Of a stretch of DNA of 64,000 nucleotides, positions 1 to 10,722 are shown piece by piece; the first letter of the stretch is position 1; every line of letters starts with the position of its first letter. A program made the position numbers and the translations under genes. The stretch is from Ephemerocybe angulata. Its lineage: Eukaryota > Basidiomycota > Agaricomycetes > Agaricales > Psathyrellaceae. The notes below the pieces were generated by a model. It made no database searches. It saw only the letters and a program-made list of their open reading frames with translations, and was not told the DNA's origin. The stretch covers positions 1,860,001 through 1,924,000 of the forward strand of contig JAACJK010000163.1 in NCBI GenBank assembly GCA_013368325.1. The letters are read 5' to 3'.

Positions 1-2235
1 TCGTTAAACCGGTCACCAACCTACCGCTGTCTACCCAGTGGCTAGGGGAATGGCACCTAGCAACGTACGTGAGCTACTACAACCGTAGCTCAGGCCTGTT
101 AGGGCCTAGGCCGCGTGGGTGTGCATAGTCATCGTCGACCCGGGTCGTCCACGTAGTTAGACCAGCCTGTGGCTATAGCTCTCAACGAGTAGGTTGTCGC
201 CATTAAACCATTTCAAAAACGTACCCGAGATTCGCCCACTCCCAACAGCTATCTGTGAGGAAACCCTCCATAGAGCCATAGAATCCTACTATTTACTTTC
301 TCGGGGAACAGCACCTAGCAACGCATCAGAGTTACGCACACTGCAGTGGTCGCCATCCGAGTCTGCTCGAGTTTACCGCCCGCCCGACGTCGACCATACG
401 CGTGTTCGAGGCATTGGGTAATTGGACTCGTCTACACCTCGTCCCTTTGAGGTGTCGGCCTGTCTCAATATTCCTCCTATTAGTCTCCAGCGATCTGCCT
501 TGCCTACCGCTTCAACATAAGCTTCTCAACTTGATGGGGCACACCAGCCTTCATCAAAAGCTCTGTTCCGTCCTAGGCCCTCTCGTCATGACGCCTGACG
601 CCTGAAGCCTAAGCCAAACGCACTTTATGAGCATTCATTCTCATCATTGTTAAGCGAGGTCCCATATACATGTGACTAGTAGTAACAGTCTGCCTCGCGA
701 TGCGAGGCGCAGAGGCAGATGAAGAGTCAGCACTTCCAGCTCTACTAGCACTACGTGCCAGGGCGATATGTGAGTCGAGCATCCTTGGCATTCGGGCGTT
801 ACCATGGGAAATCGGTGCGCACCCTGCAGGCAGCTACGCTAGTAACGGGGTAAGAAGGAGTGATTTTACCAGCGTTTACCCAATATCTTGCTTCAAGTTC
901 AGTCAGGACTCAACGCCAGGGTGCCCCTCATCGGGTCCGAGAAGGTATACCAGACAGCACATCTGAAAAAATGAAGGAACCTCTAAATAGATCGGAGTGG
1001 GACCTTAAGATTCAACCAGCCAAATTACCATCCAGCAGTCCAAGGCCATAAATGAGGTTTCAAGCGTTCATGACACGAACCAGGATCCACAGGCGGAGGC
1101 CGAAAATAAAGCCCAAGGGCGATCCGCAGTGATAATGGCGATGGGTCTCACTTTCAGACGTCCATATATCGACTCGGTGGCGTTGCTGGTGGAGAATATA
1201 AACGTGGTAATCAGTTTGCTGAACGGTAACATATATTGTCGAACGACTAACTTCAGTCATATATCACTCCGGTTGAGCAGATTGAGGGAAGCTGTTCAAA
1301 CTACCTAATTGTGGATACGTCGGGTTGACGCCGTTCCAATGCCTGGGCTACCGGTCAAGCCGCCAGGTCTCCCTCCGTGGATACATCTGGCAAGTCTGAT
1401 ATTCCTCTGACAATGTTTCCGAACTTTTGCTTGATCTCGTTCTATACATTGATACCGTTTCCTTGACGCCCCGTGCATCGCCATAAATCAATTTATAGTC
1501 TCTAGTCTAAGTTCCTGGAAACGTGAGGGCTCACTCCATGGCTTGACCATGGCTTTCCAACTTTCTGATATATTATATCTGAGATTCTTGAGACTTAACT
1601 GTCCTTCTGCACAGCACTTGCGCGGGAACCGAACCTCTATACTTAATGCCACTCTGTCTATGACTTGCTATTGGACTGTATGTCGGTTACCGAAATCCAT
1701 ATATATCCTTTGAATACTATAATATTATCCATTTCAGCGGTGGCATGACACTGCCCTCAGATTATTGCAGGTCGAGGGTGGGAGCCACGTCTGACGACTC
1801 CTGCTCGAGTTCGCCCTCTATCCATCTTTCTGCGCGTTCCTTTCCTGAGCCCGGCGCACGGTTCTTCACCTTCTTCATGATTTCGCGGAACTTATCGGTG
1901 ATTTCCTTTTACACTCATGCAAAATTGCATCGTCGTCGTCGGGTAAAGGTGCAGATGTGTGAACAGTGCCGGGGATGGCATTCTCGGGGTCCAATTCCTT
2001 TGCCGTGCTTCGAGTTCTGGCGCATTTGGCAGCTTCATCTCAGTTACACGCCTATTCTGCCAGTGTGAAGGAGCGTGATACGTATAAATTGTACCGACTC
2101 TCATCCATTTCTATTTACAGACGGGGATTCTTCGACGACTTTAGTAATTGATCTCTATTATTTCTGGGGAATTATAAGCAAAGAATACGACCTATACATC
2201 TTTCGGCCACATAGTGCGATTGGCGCCGATCACAT
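1..2235. other. No gene recognised
   Basis: I see only short, unconnected open frames on both strands, without paired splice sites, recognisable domains or similarity to other parts of the window. The base composition is mixed and there is no obvious tandem repeat. Its right edge abuts the 3' end of the minus-strand cysteine-rich gene. Confidence 0.5.
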
Positions 2236-3408
2236 CTACAGATTAGCGCCCGCCGCATCAGGCTCGACGGACGCCCGTTCCGACATGTCCAAATTATCGA
2301 CAGTTCCATCGGTGTCGTTCCCGGTGTCAGTGTCGGTATGGTCGCAGGCAGTCGGCCCTTGGGCAGTAAGTAACCTTTGTGGAACCCATGCAGCTTCTGG
2401 GGTGAAGTGTCCGCCAGATTGGGAGCATTTATGAAAAGCGGAGAAAGGCTCGCGCAGCATCACTGTCTTGCATAGATGGCACTGTATAAAGAGAAACCAG
2501 AATCTTGATTCTTGAACTCCCATCATGAGGTCGGTCAATATGCATCCACGCTTTTCAAGCGCTTGGGAAAGGTCCTCCGTCTTCAAGCCTATTCTGGATT
2601 GTCAGAGAGCGGTACTTCTATTTGAATCCTGCGTGATTACATACTCATCCTCGAACCACGCCTCATAATATCAGGCATAACCTGAAAGAGGGCATCTCCG
2701 TTGCGAAAAGAATCATCAATTGTACGCCTGATAGCGACTTCTTCAACGCTAAGAGGAGTTTCTGTATCGTGATGTCTAGTAAGCGACGGTAACATTTCAG
2801 TACCCTTTACTCGAACTCTCACCTCGCGCTGGGTATTCACGAACTCTGATGCCATTCAGGGTGTAAAAGCGCTCAAGGCAGACTGCTTATCTTGTCAGTC
2901 GTAGTCGCGGGTGATTAAGGGTGAATATCATACCAAAGTATCCACACGCCCCTTTAGCACAGGTCGCAACATACTCGCCATCTATAACGGTGCGGTTGCG
3001 TCCACGGTCTGCTTGAGGTATGGGAAGTGATTCAACGATGCTTATCGATGATTCGGTGTAGAACTCGTTTTCGATCAAAGCACAGAGACAACACGGAGCG
3101 AGGAACTTGTGGGTACGGCGGTGTTCCTGGAGCTGGTCAGGGGAAATGCGTTCGCCTGTCGCCGAGTCGCAAGGCCTAGTAAATAGATGAGTATCTCGGC
3201 GTGCTAAGGCGGAGAAATTTCCCAACCAGGACCATTCTCCGAGTGACTCCGAATTATTCTTGTAGTGCAAGATCACTGGCGAACTCGATGGTGTGCGTAT
3301 ATGCCGAGCCTCAACCTGCCGAAGGAAGTGTTGAACTTTGTCGCGGATGGAAGGATGTCGCATGACTTGATTTCGTCGGAGACGGGGTTGAATTTCAGCG
3401 CGGGGCAT
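2236..3408 (-). CDS. Cysteine-rich multicopy-family protein, copy 1 (about 317 aa)
   Basis: Function is unknown. Five exons join in phase: 3408-3227, 3175-2934, 2882-2823, 2761-2645 and 2588-2236, giving about 317 residues. The same layout occurs in the paralogue at 6.1-7.3 kb, and exon 2 is 242 nt in both. Conserved islands are EW.W before the first intron, PDQLQ.H.RTH, CLCA, GEYVATCA...CGYF, then a CLERFY-like block, and near the C-terminus QCHLCKTVMLREPFS followed by H-x2-C. The Cys/His spacing suggests metal binding (inference). The C-terminal 60 residues are acidic and probably disordered. The last acceptor was chosen as AG|GCTTG because the alternative leads straight to a stop. From memory, this looks like a protein type repeated many times in Agaricomycete genomes. 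Confidence 0.7.
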
Positions 3409-4581
3409 TCTTTAGCGACTTCTCCCGTATAAGTGAATCAGGTGGTGTAGAGGAGAGAGCAAGGATACGATCAGCAGAAGGTGAGAAGATTTCGGAAAGG
3501 ATTTGGGTACCAGACCCTTTGAACAGAAAAGACCGGGGGTAACGACTGCATCTCAAGTCATCTGGCTCCCAGTTTTTAACCTAACACACACTCTCAGACT
3601 ATTTGGAGATATATGTAGACACGCAGACACTACAGGGCAGGGCCGCGGGCAACCACAAGGCAACCTGGCAGTGGTCGTGGTGTCCATGCAACGACAGAAC
3701 CAGCCTCACCACGTCGTACTACGGTCGTAGCATAAACATAGATAAGTGGGGTGGCGGTCAGATATTATGCTTAGGCAACAACCCGGGCCCGTATTCAGGT
3801 CGCCAGGAGTTGCCAGGTCGATCCCGCAGGCATCACCATGGCAATATGGTTATGCCGGGACGCTTGAACCGTAGCTATTATCAGCAGGCGTCCAAGGAAA
3901 TTTTAACACTTGGAGTGAACAAAAAATAACTTAAAACGAACCAAAGGAGGGGAAAGTCGTTCGAAGGGAGGACTGGGACTTGGAGGCCCTCGACGCACAG
4001 GCGCTTGTCGGAGGCTTAATAATTTGAAACACCGCTCTCCTCAGCGCCTATTCACCCGCTTGGGCCGGATTACACACCGCGCACCGTAGCGTAGAAACGC
4101 GACATTGTGGGATTCAGTGCTGTTGAAATATATTCTCTGGCAGTGGTAAGTTATGCTCCGTTGCGCTTCCCCAATGGCGCCTGAGCTCCGAATCACCAAT
4201 CCGTTCTTTTTTGGCGGCACCTGAGCTCTTGTCAGAGTCAGCGCCCATCCGCGAGACTTTGACGGCTCCGCTCGTTGGGCATCAGCCCCGGCGCCCGCTC
4301 GCTGTGTCCCGCCCACCTTCCCTCTTCTTGGAGGTGAAGGGGTTGTCGGTGCGCTTGGCGGCAGTTAGAAGTTCGAGGAGGACATTGCACTGCAAACTGA
4401 AGACAAACAGCTCGGCCGGGGAAAAGCAGGTATATATTGGTGCGAAAAAAAAACGACACGTGCACAGGGTAAACAAAGGGTATACGGGGGGAACATGTTG
4501 AATAAAATACAGAAAGATATCACTAGAACACAACAATGAGATAAGATAACGATTAAATAAACCGAACAACATACCGGCAGT
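3409..4581. other. No gene recognised
   Basis: Short open frames on both strands overlap each other and show no domain, splice structure or match elsewhere in the window. It is upstream of the first cysteine-rich gene and so probably contains its promoter, but I see no convincing TATA box. Confidence 0.45.
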
Positions 4582-5780
4582 CTAAAACAACGTCCACAGG
4601 TACTCGGCCTCGCTCAAGGCCATCCTCTCCTCACCCATCGCAACGAAGGTCTCATGGGTAGCTTCTAGCGCACAGCAAAATCAATCCTCGAGATCGAGGC
4701 TTCATTGTAGCCATGCGCGCGCAGGTACGCGAGGGCTGGGAGAGGCGGAATGAACACGGCGGTCGTGCTCGGCTGACTGAAGGGCATCGACATCGTTGGA
4801 GAGAACCGGCTCGACGTCGTTGGTGCCGAGAGCTCGGCGGTTCATAACGATGACTGGCGCCGGCGCGTTCGCAAACCTCTTGAGCACACCGGGAGGGACC
4901 AAGGAGCTAAGAGGGGGTGGGTTCATCAGCATTACGGCGGCGAGACGACGATGGGCCAGACGACATGTTGTCGCGCTCGGGCCTCTTCAACGAAGGCGTG
5001 GTGCGGATTGCGAGCTTCGCGATGTCGCCATCAGTGGGCTGACGCCGGGACGTGGGGGAAGTGCAGCCTGGCCTAAGGAGACGGCGACGTGACGAGAACT
5101 CGGACACCTGTAGAACAGTGAGTAGCACAATGAAAACATGGATCCTAGCACCTACCCAATGGCTTGGACCCAACTCTGGCGACGGTCTTGGTTGGCCTGT
5201 CGTTCTCAATGTTGGTGGGCTCGGAAAAGATGGGGGCACGAGTGCGCCTCGTGGTGGGGGTCGCCTCACTGCAGCCCACTCGGATAGACCCCACAGATTG
5301 AGGCTCTTGTTGACGTTACCTATCGTCTAAACCACCGCACGAATGAGAGTAGGGTGGCAAAACAACTCCCACTCGTGCGGCTTGACGTTGTTGGTGTGGT
5401 GCATCGACTGCCTGAACGAGGCTTCAGCGTACACCTGGGAGCAGTGTAGATGAGATCAACGTACCTTCTGTCATGCGTAATGAGCTTGCGCATCGTCGGA
5501 CTGTTCAACAACCCGTAGAACTTGTTTCGATGGGTCCAAATCGACAGGTCTTTCACTTCTTCAATCACGGCGCGGACCCACTGCTGCTGCTGCCTTTCCG
5601 TCATGGTGTCGGCGTAATTGCGATGGAGTGCGACAAGGAGGGAGTTAAGGTCGTCGAGGTCGTCGCGCTCGTCCTCATCATCGTAGGTAAGGAAGAAGGG
5701 GAGGGAAGGGCCATAAGGGAAGATAGAGGGCCTGGAAACGAACCGTGAGTGTAAGAACCCAAGAACGGAGATCCGCCTCA
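4582..5780 (-). pseudogene. Broken multi-exon gene of unknown function
   Basis: Protein-like stretches lie in several minus-strand frames that cannot be joined cleanly. The first (about 5740-5470) encodes an acidic then charged segment with a poly-Gln run (ERQQQQWVRAVIEE). The next (about 5430-5325) contains HHTNNVKPHEWELFCHPTLI and runs into a stop. The last (about 4665-4582) encodes GEERMALSEAEYLWTLF and ends at a stop; the segment before it is in another frame and meets a stop at about 4669. The only GT-AG pair between the first two is about 30 nt, too short for a normal intron. I read this as a decayed gene with at least two frame breaks. It could instead be a real gene with unusual introns. 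I do not recognise the family. Confidence 0.4.
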
Positions 5781-6096
5781 AAAGGGATGCCGAGACTCGG
5801 CATACCCGGTCCCGCCAGATCCAATTGGGGAAATTCCACCGAGGCGCATCACTTCATGGCCTGCGACTGGTAAAATGGAGGCCCTTGGGCCAACTAACGA
5901 TGAGCGGCAACTTGAAGGAGGCTGGCCGTGTTGCGAAGCGGTTTTGCATCGGGGGGCCGCGGGACCCTCCCCGAAGCATTGCGGGCCCCCTACTATTAGC
6001 CAACGTACAGGGGTCGGCGTAGCCAGATCAGCTGGATTTACTACATTATAATTCTACACTCTCCGTGACAGTACGCGTGCATTAGAATGATACCGC

Positions 6097-7343
6097 CTAA
6101 TTATCTACCACGTCCGAGTTGTTGGACATAACTGCATTAAGTATATCAAGCATAGAGGGCCCATCGCTCGATGGCGCTGCGGCGGGGATGTCCACATCAG
6201 TGTCTGACTCCGACTCTGTGTCGGATGGTACAGTCGCCGGAAGTGCAGCAGTAGCAGTGGGATTATAATGCGCCTCGGTCCTATGCCCAACCGACGATGA
6301 AATAATGAGCGGTTGACGTACTATTGGCCTTGGCCTTGGCCTTGGTCTCCAGGGCATTTCCGAAGCAAACTGGCGGCTCCGGAATCGAACACAGCTGTGA
6401 AGGATAGAGAACGGCTCGCGTAGCATCACCGTTTTGCACAGATGGCACTGCACAAAAAGGGACCAAAATCGCTCTTCCTGGACCCCCGTCATCAAGTCAT
6501 TATGAAGTCTCGCATTCTGTTGAACCGCAAATGAAACTTCGTCAATGTCAAGACCTGTGGGATTCGTTCGAATCAGTCGCGAATATCAGACAATGGGAGT
6601 GCACTCACAATTTCCCCTGTTACGGGCGCAGATTGACGACAGGTCCGGGGCAACTTGAAACAATCCGCCCTCAGTGCGGCGAGTTTCGTTTCTGATAGCA
6701 CTTCGGGAAACCCCCGCCGGACAGGTTTCTAAAAACGTGTGAGCCGCAGTTATCGTGATCCATTCGAAACTCGCTTACCGTGGTTTCGGGGAGGGTATGC
6801 TTGGACTTTGAGCTCTTTTACGGGGAAGAAGCGATCCAAGCAGGCTAACGAGTTAGGTTAATCAGTCCCGCGCGTTCGTTATTTGACGCTACATTATCAC
6901 GCACCAAAATAACCGCACCGATTTGTTGCGCAAGTGGCGACGTACTCGCCATTCATGATTTCCTGGTTTCGATCGCGGTCGGCGTGTGACGAAGGGAGGG
7001 ACTCAACCACTGTTATGGCGGTCTCGGAATATGGTTCTCCATCCATATACGCACAGAGGCATGAGGGAGCACGGAAGAAATGCGTGCGGCAATGATCCTG
7101 GAGCTGATCTGGACGTAGTCGTTTACGCGTTTCGACATCCATGGGCCTTCGATGTGGTATATTAGCACTCGAGGTCCGGGACTGGGGGTGGCGCACGTAC
7201 CAAGCCCATTCAGTTAGCCCTCCAAGAAGAGAATTGTAATGAAGAAGTGTCGGTGGACGGAATCCCAGTTGCATGTGACGGGCCTGGATCTCCCGGAGAA
7301 GGTTAGATACTTGGTCCTGGGCCGGGCGCATACTAGTATTCAT
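6097..7343 (-). CDS. Cysteine-rich multicopy-family protein, copy 2 (about 342 aa)
   Basis: This is a paralogue of the gene at 2.2-3.4 kb, on the same strand. Five exons fit in phase: 7343-7201, 7146-6905, 6844-6779, 6728-6609 and 6554-6097 (342 residues). The same islands occur in the same order: EWAW at the first splice, PDQLQDHCRTH, CLCA, GEYVATCATNRCGYF, and QCHLCKTVMLREPFS with a following H-x2-C. An Arg-Pro repeat (PRPRPRP) and a C-terminal acidic Ser/Asp/Glu tail follow the last Cys motif. The Cys and His residues suggest zinc binding, but no known fold can be named. The two copies have diverged at many positions, while intron positions and the Cys pattern are kept. That argues for old duplication and retained function rather than recent decay. 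Confidence 0.7.
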
Positions 7344-8163
7344 GGAGAAGGTAAGGAATCAAACAGAGGTAAACTTGAAGCAGCTTCCAGTAAGATTCAA
7401 TGTGGTGGTGGTGATTAGCTCTTGACGGTACCGGACCGGCTAGGAATAGTGCTTGGAAAGGATAGACTGGGTTGAGTTATGCTGACAGCCTTCGAAGGGG
7501 CTCCTTATATATTCTTAGCTCCCCCAGCCACTAAGTAGGGCATGGCTCAAGTCGGACGTGAAGGGTAGGTAGGCTAGCAGTCGACATAAACGGTGCGGTG
7601 CGAGTACCGTTGAGTCAGCCGTCGGTATGACATTCGTTATAGGGAAACTACGCACTAGATTGGTTACTATAGTACTGGACGCCATGTCAAACAAGGTCCA
7701 TTCCTATTATCATCCCGCCTCAGAGCACTTGAACACAGCATCTGCATAGCCAGTCGCCAACGCTTAAAGCCCTGCATGATGAATTGGTCTCCGCCAAGCA
7801 TAATATCGCGTCGTTGTAAACATGAAGCGAGGTTATTTGGTTGTCGTCAAGACAAACTCCCAGACCTTCTACCTACCTACCTACCCAGACATAGGGAAGA
7901 CGGCAGGAGGCACAACAACGGTCACCCGACTTTAGCGATGAGTCTAAATCCGAATAGGTCGAACGGCGCGCCGATCCAGTATAAAGCGAGGTGCCCAGGT
8001 CGTGAGGTCAGACAACACGCACCTACCTTCCACAATATTTTCCTTCACTGTCTCCCTGTGCACGACAAGTTTCACCAGCCGCCCCAACACAAGGTCGCCT
8101 GAGCCAGAACGATGCAGACGCTGAATGTCGCAGAACGAGCGCATCGGACCTTGAAGAAAGGTA
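7344..8163. other. Upstream region, no gene recognised
   Basis: It holds the putative promoter of the minus-strand cysteine-rich gene on its left and the region before a short coiled-coil ORF on its right. Nothing else stands out. Confidence 0.4.
7504..7511 (-). promoter_or_regulatory. Possible TATA box for the 6.1-7.3 kb gene
   Basis: Read on the minus strand this is TATATAAG, about 160 bp upstream of the chosen ATG at 7343. The spacing is long for a fungal TATA-to-ATG distance, so a 5' UTR of about 100 nt would be needed. Confidence 0.3.
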
Positions 8164-8613
8164 TTGTTGTTTCAATGGTGTTTCAGTGCCGCGATTGACG
8201 CTCCGAAACCACCAGAACGATCGATATCTCAAAGATACCGTGATTTCGCTCACCCTAGATCAATTGAAAGTACGACTGTGGCAAGTCTCCGCGCGAGAAT
8301 CCAGCAGCTAGAAGGGTCCGAACGTCGTCTTAAGCGACGCCTTGCACAGAAGGCAGAAGACTTGAAGGACAGCAAGACAGAGTTGGGTGGCACGGTGACT
8401 GAGCTGGTCAAAGCTCAAGAGCAGATGGATCGCCAGGAGGAGTATTTGAATGGGTTGAGGGCGCATCTTGACAGGTACCGCGGATGGTGGCTAAACGAGT
8501 ATTACTTCGTCAAGTTGTTGCTCGGGATGATACCCAAGCCGGCCGAGGTCGAGGTGATTGCAGCCTCCTCCCATGCGCGATATAGAGCCTACTGCGCTGA
8601 AGGGAGCTCGTAG
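8164..8613 (+). CDS. Short coiled-coil protein, or exon of one
   Basis: One open frame of about 149 codons. Residues about 40-100 form a highly charged heptad-like stretch (ARIQQLEGSERRLKRRL, then AQKAEDLKDSKTELGG) typical of a coiled coil. The C-terminal 45 residues contain an aromatic cluster (YRGWWLNEYYFVKLLLGMI). No family is recognised. The start is uncertain: a good acceptor (tttcag) lies at about 8186, inside the first codons, so this may be the last exon of a longer gene whose first exon I could not place. The frame ends about 130 bp before the 254-bp repeat array. Confidence 0.45.
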   Translation: MLFQWCFSAAIDAPKPPERSISQRYRDFAHPRSIESTTVASLRARIQQLEGSERRLKRRLAQKAEDLKDSKTELGGTVTELVKAQEQMDRQEEYLNGLRAHLDRYRGWWLNEYYFVKLLLGMIPKPAEVEVIAASSHARYRAYCAEGSS

Positions 8614-8742
8614 CGTGCATGGTAGTGCAGTTGACCTAGTAGATTGATTTTTTTTTGAAGTTGTGTCGTATCCTGTACCATTCACACACTAAGAACCCTA
8701 GTCCCATTTCCGAATGCGTGAAGGAGCCCTGGGTCATCCAAG

Positions 8743-9326
8743 GGTCATCTAAAATATTCATGAAATACGTCAATACTCAGCGGCATGTATAACGGAAATT
8801 GACGGTGTGGACTGCGCTGAAAGAAGAATCACTGGCAGGGATGATGGATCATGGAAGTTTGCGTAGCTCCCTCATCGATGTGCCGACCACCTGGTACAAG
8901 AGCCGATCACGAGCTTTCTTGGCCAACTGGTTTGGGAGTATCATTTGGCATGTCTGTGCGCAGAACGTCAAGGTACGAAGGAGCCTTTGGCGTGGGTCAT
9001 CTAAAATATTCGTGAAGTACGTCAATACTCAGCGGCATGTATAACGGAAATTGAATCGGTGTGGACTGCGCTGAAAGAAGAATCACTGGCAGGGATGATG
9101 GATCATGGAAGTTTGCGTAGCTCCCTCATCGATGTGCCGACCACCTGGTACAAGAGCCGATCACGAGCTTTCTTGGCCAACTGGTTTGGGAGTATCATTT
9201 GGCATGTCTGTGCGCAGAACGTCAAGGTACGAAGGAGCCTTTGGCGTGGGTCATCTAAAATATTCGTGAAGTACGTCAATACTCAGCGGCATGTATAACG
9301 GAAATTGAATCGGTGTGGACTGCGCC
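8743..9326 (+). repeat. 254-bp tandem repeat array, about 2.3 copies
   Basis: Two nearly identical full units begin at 8805 and 9059, a partial unit begins at 9313, and the tail of an earlier unit precedes the first. The anchor gtgtggactgcgc recurs exactly 254 bp apart. Each unit has an open frame of about 80 codons that closes with CGGCATGTATAA. Part of each unit (around agagccgatcacgagc and gtgcgcagaacg) matches the opposite strand of exon 2 of the gene at 10255-10722. The array is therefore an amplified, inverted, degenerate copy of that exon. The near-identity of the units points to recent amplification. Confidence 0.85.
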
Positions 9327-10254
9327 GCCGATTACTCTGGAGAACGATCGGGGCCAGTGGAGAACGGCGACCACGGTGGCCAACCCCAGACTCACAAGCC
9401 CCCCGTCCATGTGGTACACCCACCCAGTGCGTGTGTGTGTGTGTACTAAGCACTGATATCCGCTTAATTTGGAGTTGATATTAATGTACCACGGATGGAA
9501 TAAGTTGGTCTACTATGTTCATTTGTGTTCATACGAGGAAAACGAGAACAAGGAGCCTGGGTCGGTTTGGGATCCAGCAAGTAGTAGCAATCAGTGTGAG
9601 ATGAATTGCTTCCGGTGACACAGACTGGTGTTCTAATTGTGGTTCGACGTTATCTCTGGCCGAATGGCCGTCACGGAAGTGAAGTACCCCATATTCACTG
9701 AGCCGTGGACCAGAACCGTGGGGAGAGTGAGAGTCGGGTGCATGGGACTCATCGCAAACATCAATTATGAGAAGAATTGCTCCTGGTAGATCTGAATCTC
9801 GGTCTTCTTCAAATTGTTCGACGTAAGTATCTCTGGCCGGTCACGGCCCAGAACCAAACAGGGCATATCATGACGGCGCTTGTGATACGGCGCAGACCTG
9901 GACAGTTTCACTGTGACGCCTGTAGCCCGTTCGTATCTGACTGACTGCTGACGAGTTGAGCGGCGGGCAGCGGTAGTCGATGGCTACCTACCTAAAGGCT
10001 GCCGGCCGGCGTGTGGAAAAATCGGATGTTCTCAGCCATAAACAGTCAGAGAGGGTCTAGTAACTTCATAATAAAGATATCATAAGAAAACTACAACAAC
10101 TCCTGCAGAAGGAGTAACGAAACGAAGAGTAGAAGGAACCGTGCTAGGCGCTGCCTGGCGTCAAGGGGATATAAAGATAGCGATAGCAATAGATGAGTTC
10201 CTAATCTTTCAGTCTGTCAGACATAGTCAAGTTGGTAAGAAGTAGGACTGACCG
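9327..10254. other. Intergenic, with a GT microsatellite
   Basis: A short (GT)n tract lies at about 9430-9442. No coding frame with support is visible. It separates the tandem array from the gene the array resembles. Confidence 0.5.
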
Positions 10255-10722
10255 TCAAACGAAGTTGAGCTCTTCCATCGCAGCAAACATGTACCGGGCG
10301 GCGTTCTGCGCACGGGCATCCCAGGAAAGATACTCCCCAAGCATTTGGCCAACAAACTTCCTGCTTCGCTCGTGATCGGCTCTGGTAGTTGTATTGTCTC
10401 CCACATCGATGATCGAGCACCTGGCGGAGGAATACGCAAACATCACTTCCATGAGTCGCCTTTCGTAGTCCACGCCGCGGACTTTGGGGTACACGCCACC
10501 CCTCTCTTGCAACTCTCGGTGGACCTTGAGGAAGTTGTCCTCCGATAGGGGGGGTGGGCTCCGCTTTGCCGGGAGAGCGGTCTCCTTCGCTGAGAGCGAG
10601 GCCTCATGGGGTGAAAAGCTGAGAGAGTTGTTGGCGAGACTGAGGTGTGGAGTTGCGGGAGCAGGTATATAGATGAATACTCACCTCGATTGGTCAACAT
10701 TGCCATTCAAGTCCATCTTCAT
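10255..10722 (-). CDS. Small protein of unknown function (about 140 aa); source of the 254-bp repeats
   Basis: Two exons, 10722-10685 and 10639-10255, are joined across a clean GTGAGT...CTCAG intron. The join keeps the frame and gives about 140 residues. The N-terminal 50 residues are Ser/Pro-rich. The C-terminal 85 residues look folded, with SARCSIIDVGDN, ADHERSRKFVGQMLGEYL and DARAQNAARYMFAAMEEL, the last probably a helix. No family is recognised. The first ATG in frame with the splice (MKMDLNG) was chosen; longer upstream starts exist but look non-coding. DNA similar to exon 2 is present in inverted orientation in the tandem array at 8.7-9.3 kb. Confidence 0.6.

Noticed and set aside
9425..9445. 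(GT)n tract
   Set aside because: Ordinary short microsatellite without other signal.
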